A DNA stretch of 64,000 bases from Clostridium akagii DSM 12554 (GTDB lineage: Bacteria; Bacillota; Clostridia; Clostridiales; Clostridiaceae): NCBI RefSeq assembly GCF_000686725.1, contig NZ_KK366009.1, positions 142,853-206,852 on the forward strand. Reading direction: 5' to 3'. The notes under the pieces are model-generated. The model saw only the letters and a program-made list of their open reading frames with translations. It ran no database searches and was not told the origin of the DNA. This document shows positions 9,123 through 19,090 of this stretch, in pieces. Made by a program: the position numbers and the translations under genes. Every line of letters begins with the position of its first letter. The stretch's first letter is position 1.

Positions 9123-10529
9123 TTGATAGATCTAGAGCAAGATAAATTTAAAGAGGAATGTGGCGTTTTTGGAATATTCTCCAATGAAAATATAGACGTA
9201 TCACATTTAACATATTACGGTCTATATGCACTTCAACACAGAGGGCAGGAAAGTGCTGGTATTGCGGTATGTAATAACGGTGAAATTAATCTCCAAAAAG
9301 GTATGGGACTTGTAACTGATGTATTTAATACAGAAAATTTAGACAAAATGCCTGGTAATGCAGCAATTGGCCACGTTAGATATTCAACTACAGGTGGAAG
9401 TAATGTTGTTAATGCTCAACCAATACTAAGTAATTGCAAATTGGGATCCATTTCTATAGCTCATAACGGTAATCTTGTAAATGCAGATGTTATAAAGGAA
9501 TTATTAGAGGATGGTGGAACACTTTTTCAAACCTCAATAGATACTGAAGTAATACTAAATTTGATTTCAAGAAGTGCAAAAAAAGGCATAGAAAATGCAG
9601 TGGTTGATACTATGCAAGCAATAAAAGGCTCATATGCTATTGTAATTTTAACTGAGGATAAATTAATTGGGGTCAGGGATCCAAATGGTATAAGACCTCT
9701 TTGCATAGGTAAATTTGATAATAGTTATATTTTGTGTTCAGAAAGCTGTGCGCTTGATGCTGTTGGGGCAGAACTTGTAAGGGATGTTAATCCAGGAGAA
9801 ATTGTCATCATAGATAAAGAAGGAATAAAGAGTATAAATTTTGCGGAAAAAACTAAGTGTGAAACTTGTGCTTTTGAATATATTTATTTTGCAAGGCCTG
9901 ATAGTGTTATTGATGGAATAAGTGTGTACAATTCTAGGGAACTGGCTGGAGAGCAACTTTACCATGACTCACCTGTAGAAGCAGATATTGTAATTGGTGT
10001 TCCAGACTCAGGCCTTTCAGCGGCAGTTGGATATGCAAAAGCATCTGGAATTCCATATGGTATTGGTCTTATTAAAAACAAATATGTGGGAAGAACTTTT
10101 ATTGCCCCAACTCAGGAGCTTCGGGAGAAGGCTGTATCTGTAAAACTAAACGCATTAAAGGTTAATATTGAAGGGAAAAGAGTTGTTATAATAGATGATT
10201 CTATAGTAAGAGGGACAACTAGTAAGAAGCTTGTAGATTTACTTAGGCAAGCAGGGGCCAAGGAAATTCACTTTAGAGTATCATCACCTGTTGTAAAATA
10301 TCCATGTTATTTCGGAATAAATATTTCATATAGAAAAGAGCTTATAGGTTCTTATAAGGAAGTAGAGGAGATAAGAGATTATATAGGTGCAGATAGTCTT
10401 GGATATCTAAGTATAGATTCTCTTCTAAAAACTTTAGGTGAAGATAGAAAATATTGTCTTGGTTGTTTTAAAGGAGTATATCCTATTTCAGCACCAATTG
10501 AAGTTGATAAGGAAAGATTTGAAGTATAA
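9123..10529 (+). CDS. purF: amidophosphoribosyltransferase
   Basis: The committed step of purine synthesis: PRPP plus glutamine gives phosphoribosylamine. A TTG start follows GAGGAGG. The catalytic Cys is residue 13 (EECGVFGIF), so about 12 residues would be cleaved as a propeptide, as in the Bacillus enzyme. The N-terminal Ntn glutaminase shows LQHRGQESAGI and GHVRYSTTG. The PRPP loop is VVIIDDSIVRGTTS. Cysteines in CETCAFEYIYF, PCYFG and YCLGCFKG fit the oxygen-sensitive 4Fe-4S type. It lies 22 bp after purC in the operon. Confidence 0.97.
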   Translation: MIDLEQDKFKEECGVFGIFSNENIDVSHLTYYGLYALQHRGQESAGIAVCNNGEINLQKGMGLVTDVFNTENLDKMPGNAAIGHVRYSTTGGSNVVNAQPILSNCKLGSISIAHNGNLVNADVIKELLEDGGTLFQTSIDTEVILNLISRSAKKGIENAVVDTMQAIKGSYAIVILTEDKLIGVRDPNGIRPLCIGKFDNSYILCSESCALDAVGAELVRDVNPGEIVIIDKEGIKSINFAEKTKCETCAFEYIYFARPDSVIDGISVYNSRELAGEQLYHDSPVEADIVIGVPDSGLSAAVGYAKASGIPYGIGLIKNKYVGRTFIAPTQELREKAVSVKLNALKVNIEGKRVVIIDDSIVRGTTSKKLVDLLRQAGAKEIHFRVSSPVVKYPCYFGINISYRKELIGSYKEVEEIRDYIGADSLGYLSIDSLLKTLGEDRKYCLGCFKGVYPISAPIEVDKERFEV

Positions 10530-10549
10530 TTTTGAAAGGTTGTGTACGA

Positions 10550-11545
10550 ATGGTAACTTATAAGGATGCTGGTGTAAGTATTGAGGAAGGTTATAAAACT
10601 GTAAGTAAAATTAAAAGCTATGCTGAAAAAACATATACAAATGGAGTTCTAAATAATCTAGGTAGCTTTGCAGGAATGTTTGCAATGGGCAGCTATAAGA
10701 ATCCTGTACTGGTTTCGGGTACTGATGGAGTTGGAACAAAACTGGCAATAGCATTTAAAATGGAAAAATATGATACAGTTGGAGTTGACTGTGTTGCCAT
10801 GTGCGTTAATGATATATTATGCCACGGAGCAAAACCTTTATTCTTTCTTGATTATATGGCTTGCGGAAAGCTTTCTTCTGAGACTGCATCACAAATAGTA
10901 AAAGGTGTTTCTGAAGGTTGCATTCAAGCTGAAAGTGCACTTATTGGTGGGGAAACAGCAGAAATGCCAGGTTTCTATAAGGATGGAGATTATGATTTAG
11001 CTGGATTTTCAGTTGGCGTAGTTGAAAGAGATGAGATTATTGATGGAAGTAAAATTGCAGATAAAGATGTACTTATTGGAATAGCTTCTTCTGGACTTCA
11101 TAGTAATGGATTTTCATTAGTTAGAAAATTAATACCTGATATAGATATTGACTTTTATGGCAGAAAAATAGGCGAGGTTCTTTTAACCCCAACAAAAATA
11201 TATGTAAAGCCAGTATTAGAGCTTATGGAGAAATTTGAGTTAAAAGGTATGGCACATATAACCGGTGGTGGCTTTTATGAAAATATTCCAAGAATGTTTA
11301 AAGGAGATTTTGTAGCCGTAATAAATAAAGACAGTTATGAGCTTCCTGAAATATTTAAATATTTAATGACTCTTGGAGTTACAGAAGAAGATATGTACAA
11401 TACATTCAATATGGGTATTGGTTTCGTGTTATGCGTAAAAGCAGAAGATAAAGACGCTATACTTAACAATTTACAACAAATGGGAGAAAAAGCCTTTGAA
11501 ATTGGTCATGTTGAGGCAGGAGGCCATGGTGTATGTTTAAAGTAG
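10550..11545 (+). CDS. purM: phosphoribosylformylglycinamidine cyclo-ligase (AIR synthetase)
   Basis: Converts FGAM to AIR with ATP. About 331 residues. MVTYKDAGVSIEEGYK is the family N-terminus. The ATG at 10550 was chosen over the in-frame TTG at 10532 because AAAGG lies about ten bases upstream and the family starts here. The VSGTDGVGTKLAIA, GGETAEMPGFY and HITGGGFYENIPRM motifs are intact. The 3' end overlaps purN by 13 bp. Confidence 0.96.
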   Translation: MVTYKDAGVSIEEGYKTVSKIKSYAEKTYTNGVLNNLGSFAGMFAMGSYKNPVLVSGTDGVGTKLAIAFKMEKYDTVGVDCVAMCVNDILCHGAKPLFFLDYMACGKLSSETASQIVKGVSEGCIQAESALIGGETAEMPGFYKDGDYDLAGFSVGVVERDEIIDGSKIADKDVLIGIASSGLHSNGFSLVRKLIPDIDIDFYGRKIGEVLLTPTKIYVKPVLELMEKFELKGMAHITGGGFYENIPRMFKGDFVAVINKDSYELPEIFKYLMTLGVTEEDMYNTFNMGIGFVLCVKAEDKDAILNNLQQMGEKAFEIGHVEAGGHGVCLK

Positions 11546-12147
11546 CAGTACTTATTTCGGGTGGAGGAACTAATTTACAATCTGTAATTGATAAGGTTCA
11601 GTCTGGATATTTAAACTGCAAAATTGAAATAGTAATCAGTGACAGTGAAAAGGCATATGGAATTGAGAGAGCTAGGCAAAACAAAATAGATGCATTAGCT
11701 TTTTCAAAAAAACAATACGGTGATAAACTATCTGATGAAATTTTGAAAATAGTTGAAGCTAGAGACGTTGATTTAATAGTAACGGCAGGGTTTCTTTCTA
11801 TATTAAAAGGTGATTTGTTAAAAAAATATAAAAACAGGATAATTAATATTCATCCATCTTTGATACCAGCTTTTTGTGGTAAAGGGATGTATGGATTAAA
11901 TGTACATAGAGCAGCTATAGAATATGGAGTTAAAGTTTCAGGTTGTACAGTTCATTTTGTGGATGAAGGAACTGATACTGGACCGATAATAATACAAAAA
12001 GCTGTGCAGGTATTTTCTACAGATGTTGCAGAGGAGCTTCAAAAGAGAGTACTAGAACAAGAACATGTTGCACTTCCTGAGGCTATAAAACTTATTTCAG
12101 AAGGTAAGATTATTGTTGATTTAAGACGAGTAATTGTTAAAAATTAG
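11533..12147 (+). CDS. purN: phosphoribosylglycinamide formyltransferase
   Basis: The 10-formyl-tetrahydrofolate-dependent GAR transformylase, 204 residues. It begins with VLISGGGTNLQSVID. The catalytic block NIHPSLIPAFCGKGMYG holds the Asn and His, and the catalytic Asp is in HFVDEGTDTGPII. The start overlaps the 3' end of purM, so the two are translationally coupled. A gap of about 60 bp with no obvious terminator leads to purH. Confidence 0.96.
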   Translation: MFKVAVLISGGGTNLQSVIDKVQSGYLNCKIEIVISDSEKAYGIERARQNKIDALAFSKKQYGDKLSDEILKIVEARDVDLIVTAGFLSILKGDLLKKYKNRIINIHPSLIPAFCGKGMYGLNVHRAAIEYGVKVSGCTVHFVDEGTDTGPIIIQKAVQVFSTDVAEELQKRVLEQEHVALPEAIKLISEGKIIVDLRRVIVKN

Positions 12148-12208
12148 GAAAGTCAAATGATCTAAATTATTATTTAGGGCGGTATGAGCATTACAAGGAG
12201 GATATACG

Positions 12209-13711
12209 ATGATAAAAAGAGCATTAATAAGTGTTTTTAATAAAGATAATATTTTAAGGCTTGCTACATTTCTTAGAGAAAAAGACGTGGAAATTATATC
12301 TACTGGAGGAACATTCAAATATCTTAAGGACAACGGAATTGCAGTTACTGAAGTTTCAGAAATCACAGATTTTCCTGAGATGCTTGATGGAAGAGTTAAA
12401 ACACTTCATCCTAAAATTCATGGTGGAATACTGGCTATAAGAGATAATAAAGAACATATGAAGAAAATTGAGGAATACGGAATAAAAACTATTGATATGG
12501 TAGTGGTTAATCTTTATCCTTTTTTTGATAAAGTTCAAGAGGATTTGACCTTTGAAGAAAAAATAGAATTTATAGATATAGGCGGGCCTACAATGATAAG
12601 GGCAGCGGCTAAGAATTTCAGGGATGTAACAGTATTAACTGATGTAAATGATTATGATAAAATTATGGATCAGATAGCTGAAAAAGGTGATGTGGATTTT
12701 GATGATAAAAGAGTACTTGCAGGGAAAGTATTCAATTTAATGTCAGCCTATGATGCAGCTGTTAGTAAGTTTTTACTTGGAGAAGAAGTTTATCCTGAAT
12801 ATTTAAGTATGTCATATAAAAAAGCTATGGATTTAAGATATGGTGAAAATCCACATCAAGCTGCAGCATTTTATGTTTCTACTTCAACTAAGGGTGCTAT
12901 GAAGGATTTTCAGCAACTTAATGGTAAAGAACTCTCTTATAATAATATAAGAGATATGGATATAGCATGGAAAGTAGTATGCGAATTTGAGGAACCAATG
13001 TGTTGCTCTGTTAAACATAACACACCTTGTGGAGCAGCAATAGCAGACAATATATATGATGCATATCTTCGTGCTTTTTCCTGCGATGAAGTCTCTATTT
13101 TTGGAGGAATAGTTGCAGTTAATAGAACAATAGACTTAAAAACTGCTGAAGAGATTGGAAAGATATTCTTAGAAATAGTAATTGCGCCAGATTTTGATAA
13201 TGATGCATTAGAATTTTTGCAGAAGAAGAAAAATTTAAGAGTTATAAAAGCATCAATAAAACCTCAAGATACAATGGAATATGCAAAGGTAGATGGTGGA
13301 ATACTAGTTCAGGGATCAGACGATAAGCTTGTTGACCAAGTTAAATATGTAACTGATAAAAAACCATCAGAAGCAGAGATGAAGGATTTGATTTTCGGTA
13401 TGAAAGTTGTAAAATATGTGAAATCAAATGCTATAGTAGTAGTTAAAAATGGAATGGCAAAAGGTATTGGTGGAGGCCAGGTAAATAGAATTTGGCCTAC
13501 AATAGATGCATTAGATAGAGCAAAAGATGGGGTAGTACTTGCATCAGATGCATTCTTTCCATTTGGAGACATAGTTGAAGAGGCAGCAAAACATAATATT
13601 CAGGCCATTGTTCAGCCGGGGGGCTCAATAAGAGATAAAGATTCCATAAATGCTTGTAATGAAAATGGGATCTCAATGGTATTTACAGGAATAAGACACT
13701 TTAAGCATTAG
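12209..13711 (+). CDS. purH: bifunctional AICAR transformylase / IMP cyclohydrolase
   Basis: Performs the last two steps to IMP. At 500 residues it has an N-terminal IMP cyclohydrolase (MGS-type fold: [25 protein letters not shown]) and a C-terminal transformylase with [14 protein letters not shown], the KHNTPCGAA loop carrying the catalytic Lys-His, and [21 protein letters not shown] lies seven bases before the ATG. Confidence 0.97.
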   Translation: MIKRALISVFNKDNILRLATFLREKDVEIISTGGTFKYLKDNGIAVTEVSEITDFPEMLDGRVKTLHPKIHGGILAIRDNKEHMKKIEEYGIKTIDMVVVNLYPFFDKVQEDLTFEEKIEFIDIGGPTMIRAAAKNFRDVTVLTDVNDYDKIMDQIAEKGDVDFDDKRVLAGKVFNLMSAYDAAVSKFLLGEEVYPEYLSMSYKKAMDLRYGENPHQAAAFYVSTSTKGAMKDFQQLNGKELSYNNIRDMDIAWKVVCEFEEPMCCSVKHNTPCGAAIADNIYDAYLRAFSCDEVSIFGGIVAVNRTIDLKTAEEIGKIFLEIVIAPDFDNDALEFLQKKKNLRVIKASIKPQDTMEYAKVDGGILVQGSDDKLVDQVKYVTDKKPSEAEMKDLIFGMKVVKYVKSNAIVVVKNGMAKGIGGGQVNRIWPTIDALDRAKDGVVLASDAFFPFGDIVEEAAKHNIQAIVQPGGSIRDKDSINACNENGISMVFTGIRHFKH

Positions 13712-13820
13712 ATAAGTTGGGGCTATTTTAAATATATATATGAATTTGTAGTGATTAGGATATACTGCAAAAGGCAATAATAGTGCTTTTTCAGATAACC
13801 TATAAAAAGGATGTGAGGAA

Positions 13821-15071
13821 TTGAAGGTATTAGTTATTGGAAATGGTGGAAGGGAACATGCCATGGCGTGGAAAATTTCATTAAGTAAAGCTGTTGAGAA
13901 AATTTATTGTGCTCCTGGAAATGGTGGAACATCAATGGAAAATAAATGTGAAAATGTAGATTTGGATACCATTGAAGAATTATTACTTTTTGCAAAACAG
14001 GAAAATATAGACCTAACTGTTGTTGGACCAGAAGTAAAGCTTGTTCAGGGAATTGTGGACGTATTTAAGAAAAATGGGCTAAAGATATTTGGACCATCAA
14101 AAGTGGCAGCACAGCTTGAAGGAAGCAAGTCATTTTCTAAAGATTTTATGAAAAAGTATGGCATTAAAACTGCGTCTTATGAAGTTTTTCAAGATATTGA
14201 AATTGCTAAGAAATATGCCGAAAATGCTGAATATCCTTTAGTTGTAAAAGCAGATGGACTTGCAGCTGGTAAGGGTGTTATAATATGTGAATCTTGCCAT
14301 GATGCTATAAAAGCATTAAATGAATTTATGATAGATGATGTATTTAAAGGCGCTGGAAAAACTGTAGTTTTTGAAGAGTTTTTAGATGGAGTAGAGGCAT
14401 CTATACTTTCTGTAACTGATGGAAATGTTATAATTCCATTTATATCAGCTAAAGATCATAAACAGGTTTTTGATAAAGATCAAGGACCTAATACAGGGGG
14501 AATGGGAGCTATAGTTCCCAATCCATATTGTACCCCGGAGGTTTTAAAAGAATTCCATGACAAAATATTGTTGCCAACTCTTGAAGGCATTAAAACAGAA
14601 AATATGGATTATTGTGGTATTATTTTCTTTGGAATAATGATAACTAAAAAAGGAACATATCTTTTGGAATATAATGTTAGAATGGGAGATCCAGAAACTC
14701 AAGCAGTACTTCCACTTTTAATTAGTGACTTTACAGAAATTATGTTAAACGCCATTGATGGGAAATTAAAATATACTAAAATTCAATGGAAAAAAGAAAG
14801 TTCATCTTGTGTAGTGTTAGCATCAGGAGGATATCCTGGAAAGTATGAAACAGGAAAAACTATTGATATTAAAAATGCTAAAAGTAAAGTGTTTGTGGCT
14901 GGAGCTACAGCAGCATCAGGAATACTAAAGACAACAGGTGGTAGAGTTATTGCATTAGTAAATACAGATAAGAGTCTAGAAGAGGCAATTAGAGCTACCT
15001 ACAGGGATATCGACAATGTTAAATTTGATGATATGTATTACAGAAGAGATATAGGAACATTGTATAAATAA
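13821..15071 (+). CDS. purD: phosphoribosylamine-glycine ligase
   Basis: GAR synthetase, second step of the pathway, 416 residues with an ATP-grasp fold. Start is a TTG directly after GTGAGGAA, giving the family N-terminus VLVIGNGGREHAMAWK. Other motifs are PLVVKADGLAAGKGVII and the metal/ATP site EYNVRMGDPETQAVLP. It is the last gene of the pur operon. The 109-bp gap before it has no strong terminator, so it should be cotranscribed. Confidence 0.97.
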   Translation: MKVLVIGNGGREHAMAWKISLSKAVEKIYCAPGNGGTSMENKCENVDLDTIEELLLFAKQENIDLTVVGPEVKLVQGIVDVFKKNGLKIFGPSKVAAQLEGSKSFSKDFMKKYGIKTASYEVFQDIEIAKKYAENAEYPLVVKADGLAAGKGVIICESCHDAIKALNEFMIDDVFKGAGKTVVFEEFLDGVEASILSVTDGNVIIPFISAKDHKQVFDKDQGPNTGGMGAIVPNPYCTPEVLKEFHDKILLPTLEGIKTENMDYCGIIFFGIMITKKGTYLLEYNVRMGDPETQAVLPLLISDFTEIMLNAIDGKLKYTKIQWKKESSSCVVLASGGYPGKYETGKTIDIKNAKSKVFVAGATAASGILKTTGGRVIALVNTDKSLEEAIRATYRDIDNVKFDDMYYRRDIGTLYK

Positions 15072-15112
15072 TAAATATATAGTTAGTGTAATGGAATAAA
15101 GGATAAAAAAAG

Positions 15113-15157
15113 AGCTACCTAGATGTGATTGAAATCACCTTTAGGTAGCTTTTTTTA
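15113..15157. terminator. bidirectional terminator between purD and the chemoreceptor
   Basis: AGCTACCTA with an inner GTGATT/ATCAC pairs with TTAGGTAGCT. It has a T run on the plus side and an A run on the other, so it can end both purD and the converging MCP gene. The T run touches the MCP stop codon. Confidence 0.85.
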
Positions 15158-16486
15158 TATTTTGAATACGTCTACTGACTTTATTAAATTATTTGACATA
15201 TCAGCTTGTTTTTCCATAGATTCGGTAGTAGTTTCAAAAGTTGAAGAAATTTCAGTAAGACTTTCAGAAATTCCCTCTGAGGAGTTTGTTATTATTTCTG
15301 ATATTTCGGCAAGACTTTCTATAACATTACTAATATTTTCAACGGACCTATCTACTAATTGAGCAGAATTACTTACTTCTGTGGATATATCATTCATAAA
15401 CTTGGCATCATCTGCATATTGATCTGCGGAATGAATCAAAAGTTTGTAATCAGATTGTACATCTTTATCAATAAAACTTAAAACCTCTTGGGAGCTTTTT
15501 GAAAGATTTTCAAATACTTTTTTAACTTCCGTAACCAAATTTTCAACATTTGAAATGGCATCTGAGGATTGTTCTGCAAGTTTTCTTACCTCTTCCGCAA
15601 CAACAGCAAAACCTTTGCCTTGCTCCCCGGCTCTAGCAGCTTCTATTGCTGCATTAAGTGCAAGTAAATTTGTTTGAGCTGCAATGCTACTTATGGTGTC
15701 AGCCATTAACTGAATGTCATCTACTATTTTACCAGCTTCTATTGCTTTTAGTATATTTTCCTGTTTTTCATTATATGTATTATTCGTATTTTCCAGTGAT
15801 TGATTAATTTTAGCTTTCATGTCAACCGCTCTTGCTTTCATATTACTAGAAGAATCGATTGCAGTTTTCGCTTTATTTAAAAGGGAAGTTGTAATCTCTA
15901 CTATTTCCTGAGTTGAGGAATTAGCGTTTTGTGAACCATTATTTAAATCAATGGCTACATTAGATAATTTACTTGAAGATGAATTTATATCATTAACCTT
16001 AGTTGAAGAAGCTTTTGAAGAAGCGAGCAGTGTACTACTAGAATCGCCAATGGTTTCAGATGAATCTACTATATTTGATATCATAGATTTTATATTTGAT
16101 ACAGCTAGATTTAAGGAGTTTCCAAGATTGCTGATTTCGTCATTTCCACTAAAAACAAGTTTATCTGATAAATCGCCATCGCTGAGTTTTTTAGTATAGG
16201 ACATTACCTTTCTAAGTCTTGTTAAAACCAACCTATCATAAACGAAAACAATAATAAAAACCGTTATCACGATGCTAACAGCAGATGAGACTACCACACC
16301 AACTGTACCATTTAAAAAGTCAGTAGGCACGCCTGTATTTTTAAGGCTATCTCTTCCTGCATAGATAGCCCTAGTAACCAATTGTCCAATGTACGAACTG
16401 AAAATTTGAACGATTACCACAGCAGCCACTAATTTAAAGGTTATAGAATTTACTGTGTTTTTTAATAATTTTTCTTTGAAAGTCAT
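15155..16486 (-). CDS. methyl-accepting chemotaxis protein, short sensor
   Basis: A membrane chemoreceptor of 443 residues. Two hydrophobic segments (about residues 15-38 and 62-85) enclose only about 25 external residues, so there is practically no outside ligand domain; sensing is probably at the membrane or by partners. A HAMP-like stretch follows ([20 protein letters not shown]) and then the long coiled-coil signalling domain with the invariant tip [20 protein letters not shown] and [20 protein letters not shown], which binds CheA/CheW. TAGGGGGAAAATC precedes the ATG. It converges on purD. Confidence 0.93.
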   Translation of the reverse strand: MTFKEKLLKNTVNSITFKLVAAVVIVQIFSSYIGQLVTRAIYAGRDSLKNTGVPTDFLNGTVGVVVSSAVSIVITVFIIVFVYDRLVLTRLRKVMSYTKKLSDGDLSDKLVFSGNDEISNLGNSLNLAVSNIKSMISNIVDSSETIGDSSSTLLASSKASSTKVNDINSSSSKLSNVAIDLNNGSQNANSSTQEIVEITTSLLNKAKTAIDSSSNMKARAVDMKAKINQSLENTNNTYNEKQENILKAIEAGKIVDDIQLMADTISSIAAQTNLLALNAAIEAARAGEQGKGFAVVAEEVRKLAEQSSDAISNVENLVTEVKKVFENLSKSSQEVLSFIDKDVQSDYKLLIHSADQYADDAKFMNDISTEVSNSAQLVDRSVENISNVIESLAEISEIITNSSEGISESLTEISSTFETTTESMEKQADMSNNLIKSVDVFKI

Positions 16487-16575
16487 GATTTTCCCCCTAT
16501 TTATGTTAAGAATTATTACTGATATTTTAATATAAAAATGGTGAACTTACAAGTAAATGTGAGTTTATCTTCAAA

Positions 16576-17178
16576 TTATTTCTTCTTTTCCTCATTAAAA
16601 AAATTATCTATGATCTTTTCTGACATTCTGATATTTGTATTTGCATTTTGAATTAGCATAAAGACAAGCAAAATAAGTTGCTTTTTCTCGTTTTCACCAC
16701 TTGGTAGTGCGCTAGTTTTATTTTTTATATCATCCATAAGAATCTGAAATTTATTATCAAAAGTTTCCAAGGAAGTCTTTTTCATTGATAAAAAAGCATC
16801 ATATAATTCTTCAAGAGAAAGCATAGTTTTATCCTCAGAGTTTATATCATCAACAATAGGTTTAAATATAGTGCTTATATCCGATAATGAAAGGCTTTGC
16901 TTTAAATTATAAATAAGGCATAATAATATAATTTGATCTTTATTATATTTTTTGTTTTTAATAGGTGAAAATATCTTTGCCTTGGCATAATTATTTATCA
17001 TTGTTTTAGTCATTATTTTATCTTCAGGGCTTCGTTTAGTGGAGCTTAATTTATCTTCAAATAAAGTTGTTACTTGGTCCATATATAAATCTAGGTTTGG
17101 AATATCTTCAAGGGTTATATCTGTAAAACAAGTAATTTCTGCTATTAAAGAAGTTAAATTTATACTTTTGTCCTTCAT
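16576..17178 (-). CDS. DUF1836 domain protein
   Basis: 200 residues. The central part MINNYAKAKIFSPIKNKKYNKDQIILLCLIYNLKQSLSLSDI matches the MerR-like helix-turn-helix pattern typical of DUF1836 proteins in Firmicutes. These are presumed DNA-binding or regulatory proteins of unknown role. No membrane segment or signal peptide. AAAGGATG precedes the ATG. It lies upstream of the MCP gene on the same strand with a 90-bp gap and is probably separate. Family call is moderately firm. Confidence 0.75.
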   Translation of the reverse strand: MKDKSINLTSLIAEITCFTDITLEDIPNLDLYMDQVTTLFEDKLSSTKRSPEDKIMTKTMINNYAKAKIFSPIKNKKYNKDQIILLCLIYNLKQSLSLSDISTIFKPIVDDINSEDKTMLSLEELYDAFLSMKKTSLETFDNKFQILMDDIKNKTSALPSGENEKKQLILLVFMLIQNANTNIRMSEKIIDNFFNEEKKK

Positions 17179-17425
17179 ATAATCATCCTTTCTAGTAATA
17201 ATAATTAGTATTATTTATTATGTACACATACATAATACCAAAGTATTTAATAATTTCAAATATGCATAATAATATAAATAAGGAACAATATAAAAATATA
17301 TATGAAAATTAACCAAATTACTCTTGAAATATTAGTGTGGATAATATAATATATACATATGATAACAAATAGTTTTAAAAACTATATAAAACAATATATA
17401 TATTAAAAAATCAGGAGATGATAAT

Positions 17426-18076
17426 ATGTTTAGTAAATTTAGAGACCCAGTTAGTGGGTTAACACATCTGCTAGGAGTGCTTGTATCTATGGTAGGACTA
17501 GTAATCCTTATTAATATTTCTCTGCAATTAAGGGATGTGAGAGATTTAGGAGTTTCAATTGTTTTCGGAATTAGTTTGATATTACTTTATAGTGCAAGTT
17601 CTATATACCACTTGACATATGCTTCACAAAAAGTCATAAATGTATTAAGAAGAATAGATCATTCTATGATATATGTACTGATTGCAGGAAGCTACACACC
17701 TATATGCCTTATTAGTCTAAGAGGAAAAGTTGGATACAGTATATTTGGTGTAATATGGACATTGGCTATACTTGGAATATTGATTAAAAACTTTTGGTTT
17801 AGTGCACCAAGGTGGCTCTCAACAAGCTTTTATATTGCAATGGGGTGGCTTGTAGTTTTAGCATTTTATCCATTATCAAAAGTTATGCCAGTGTCAGGGG
17901 TAATGTGGCTTGTTATTGGTGGAGTTTTATATACCGTAGGGGGGATTATATATGCATTAAAAATTCCTAAAGTTAAAAATAAGTATTTCGGGTTTCATGA
18001 GATTTTCCATATTTTCGTGATGCTAGGTAGTCTAAGCCATTATTGGTTTGTATTGAAATATATTATTCTTGCGTAA
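17426..18076 (+). CDS. hemolysin III / TrhA family membrane protein
   Basis: 216 residues with about seven transmembrane helices, the layout of the hemolysin III (YqfA/TrhA, PAQR-like) family. Conserved polar residues lie within helices: SSIYHLTY, RIDHSMIYVLIAGSYTPICL and HEIFHIFVMLGSLSHY. In this superfamily these His, Asp and Ser residues bind a metal. The bacterial proteins affect membrane lipid homeostasis; hemolysin activity is only historic. TCAGGAGATG precedes the start. It is monocistronic, with a separate fluoride-responsive unit downstream. Confidence 0.9.
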   Translation: MFSKFRDPVSGLTHLLGVLVSMVGLVILINISLQLRDVRDLGVSIVFGISLILLYSASSIYHLTYASQKVINVLRRIDHSMIYVLIAGSYTPICLISLRGKVGYSIFGVIWTLAILGILIKNFWFSAPRWLSTSFYIAMGWLVVLAFYPLSKVMPVSGVMWLVIGGVLYTVGGIIYALKIPKVKNKYFGFHEIFHIFVMLGSLSHYWFVLKYIILA

Positions 18077-18119
18077 ATATTGGGAGACGTATATATAAAT
18101 TAATAAATATAATTGTAAG

Positions 18120-18148
18120 TTGAAGCAAGAAAAATTACATGTTATAAT
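18120..18148 (+). promoter_or_regulatory. promoter of the fluoride-responsive crcB operon
   Basis: TTGAAG (18120-18125), a 17-bp spacer and TATAAT (18143-18148) lie directly before the riboswitch. Confidence 0.7.
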
Positions 18149-18152
18149 TACA

Positions 18153-18282
18153 AAAGGTGAAGGAGTTCACCTTTAAATGCTTATTACAGGTCTTAAAAAA
18201 TAACTAGTTTTATGCTAGAGTATTTTAGATTAATTAGCTGATGACTCCTATAGGTCTTGCTACCTATAGGAGTTTATTTTAT
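18153..18282 (+). ncRNA. fluoride riboswitch (crcB motif), enlarged
   Basis: The 5' element AAGGTGAAGGAGTTCACCTT followed by TAAATGC matches the crcB motif hairpin, and GCTGATGACTCCT matches its 3' half. The terminator GACTCCTATAGG-loop-CCTATAGGAGT plus a T-rich run overlaps that 3' half, so fluoride binding should prevent termination. The usual motif has only a few bases between the two halves; here about 50 nt are inserted (18181-18232). It lies directly before two crcB genes, which supports the call. Confidence 0.9.
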
Positions 18283-18307
18283 TTAATATACTAAATGGGG
18301 GACTAGA

Positions 18308-18721
18308 ATGAAAAAAATTTTATATGTTGGTCTATTTGGTTTTTTTGGAACAATACTTAGATTTGGTATTAAAAATATTAATTTGAAATATTCAGGTCCA
18401 CTTCCAATAAACACATTAATAATTAATATATCAGGATGTTTTGCATTAGCTTTTGTATTTGCACTGACATTAAAATTAAAAAACTTTGATGATCAACTTA
18501 AACTTGGAATAACTACAGGTTTTATTGGAACTTACACAACATTTGCCACCTTTTGTAAGGATATTTATGGATTAATACAAAAAAATAGTTATAATTATGT
18601 TTTATTATATGTGGCATTATCTATAGGAATGGGAATTATGGCAGTAATCTTAGGTGAGAATACTGTTAAAATGATTAAGGTTAAAATAAAAGATGAAGAT
18701 GATATAAGTGATGAGGCATAG
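18308..18721 (+). CDS. crcB: fluoride channel subunit CrcB/Fluc 1
   Basis: 137 residues with four transmembrane helices, the Fluc fold that passes fluoride out of the cell as a dual-topology dimer. Visible Fluc elements are GTILRFGIKN, the pore segment PINTLIINISGCFALAF, and GITTGFIGTYTTFATFCKD with the phenylalanine-containing TTF motif. The C-terminus is a short charged tail. It is the first gene after the fluoride riboswitch, 9 bp before a second crcB. Paired genes in Firmicutes usually encode a heterodimer of opposite topology; that is known for the family and inferred here. Confidence 0.95.
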   Translation: MKKILYVGLFGFFGTILRFGIKNINLKYSGPLPINTLIINISGCFALAFVFALTLKLKNFDDQLKLGITTGFIGTYTTFATFCKDIYGLIQKNSYNYVLLYVALSIGMGIMAVILGENTVKMIKVKIKDEDDISDEA

Positions 18722-18730
18722 AGGAGAAAT

Positions 18731-19087
18731 ATGGAATATATATTAGTTGGTATAGGTGGAATATTTGGAAGCGTAACTAGATATTCTATTGGTAAGGTTA
18801 CAAGTAAAAAATGGAATTGTAGTTTTCCAGTAGGGACTTTTATTATAAATATAACAGGGGCGATGTTACTTGGAATTGTTTCATCAGCAGTTAAGAATAA
18901 TATGTTGCATTCATTTTTAGGTGATGGAATCTTGGGAGGATACACTACTTTTTCCACCTTTATGTATGAGGGTTTTAATTTATTTAAAGGGAAAAAACAA
19001 CTAAATGCTTTCAACTATATAGTTTTATCCATTATACTTGGGGTGGCTTTTTATGGCATTGGTGCAAATATTGGAGGGCTAATATAG
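18731..19087 (+). CDS. crcB: fluoride channel subunit CrcB/Fluc 2
   Basis: 118 residues, four membrane helices. IFGSVTRYSIGK, FPVGTFIINITGAMLLGI and GGYTTFSTFMYEG are the canonical Fluc motifs: the Asn in the pore helix, and the Thr-Phe-Ser-Thr-Phe region that holds the central sodium and the fluoride-coordinating phenylalanines. It is closer to consensus than the first copy. Start follows GAGGAG. A metallopeptidase gene starts 4 bp later. Confidence 0.96.
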   Translation: MEYILVGIGGIFGSVTRYSIGKVTSKKWNCSFPVGTFIINITGAMLLGIVSSAVKNNMLHSFLGDGILGGYTTFSTFMYEGFNLFKGKKQLNAFNYIVLSIILGVAFYGIGANIGGLI

Positions 19088-19090
19088 ATT

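Noticed and set aside
13750-13800. Possible terminator between purH and purD (GCAAAAGGCA with GCTTTTTC)
   Set aside because: The stem is short and imperfect with no T run after it; purD most likely stays in the operon.
18731-19087. crcB2 as a duplication artefact of crcB1
   Set aside because: The two differ clearly in sequence and length; paired channel genes are common in Firmicutes.
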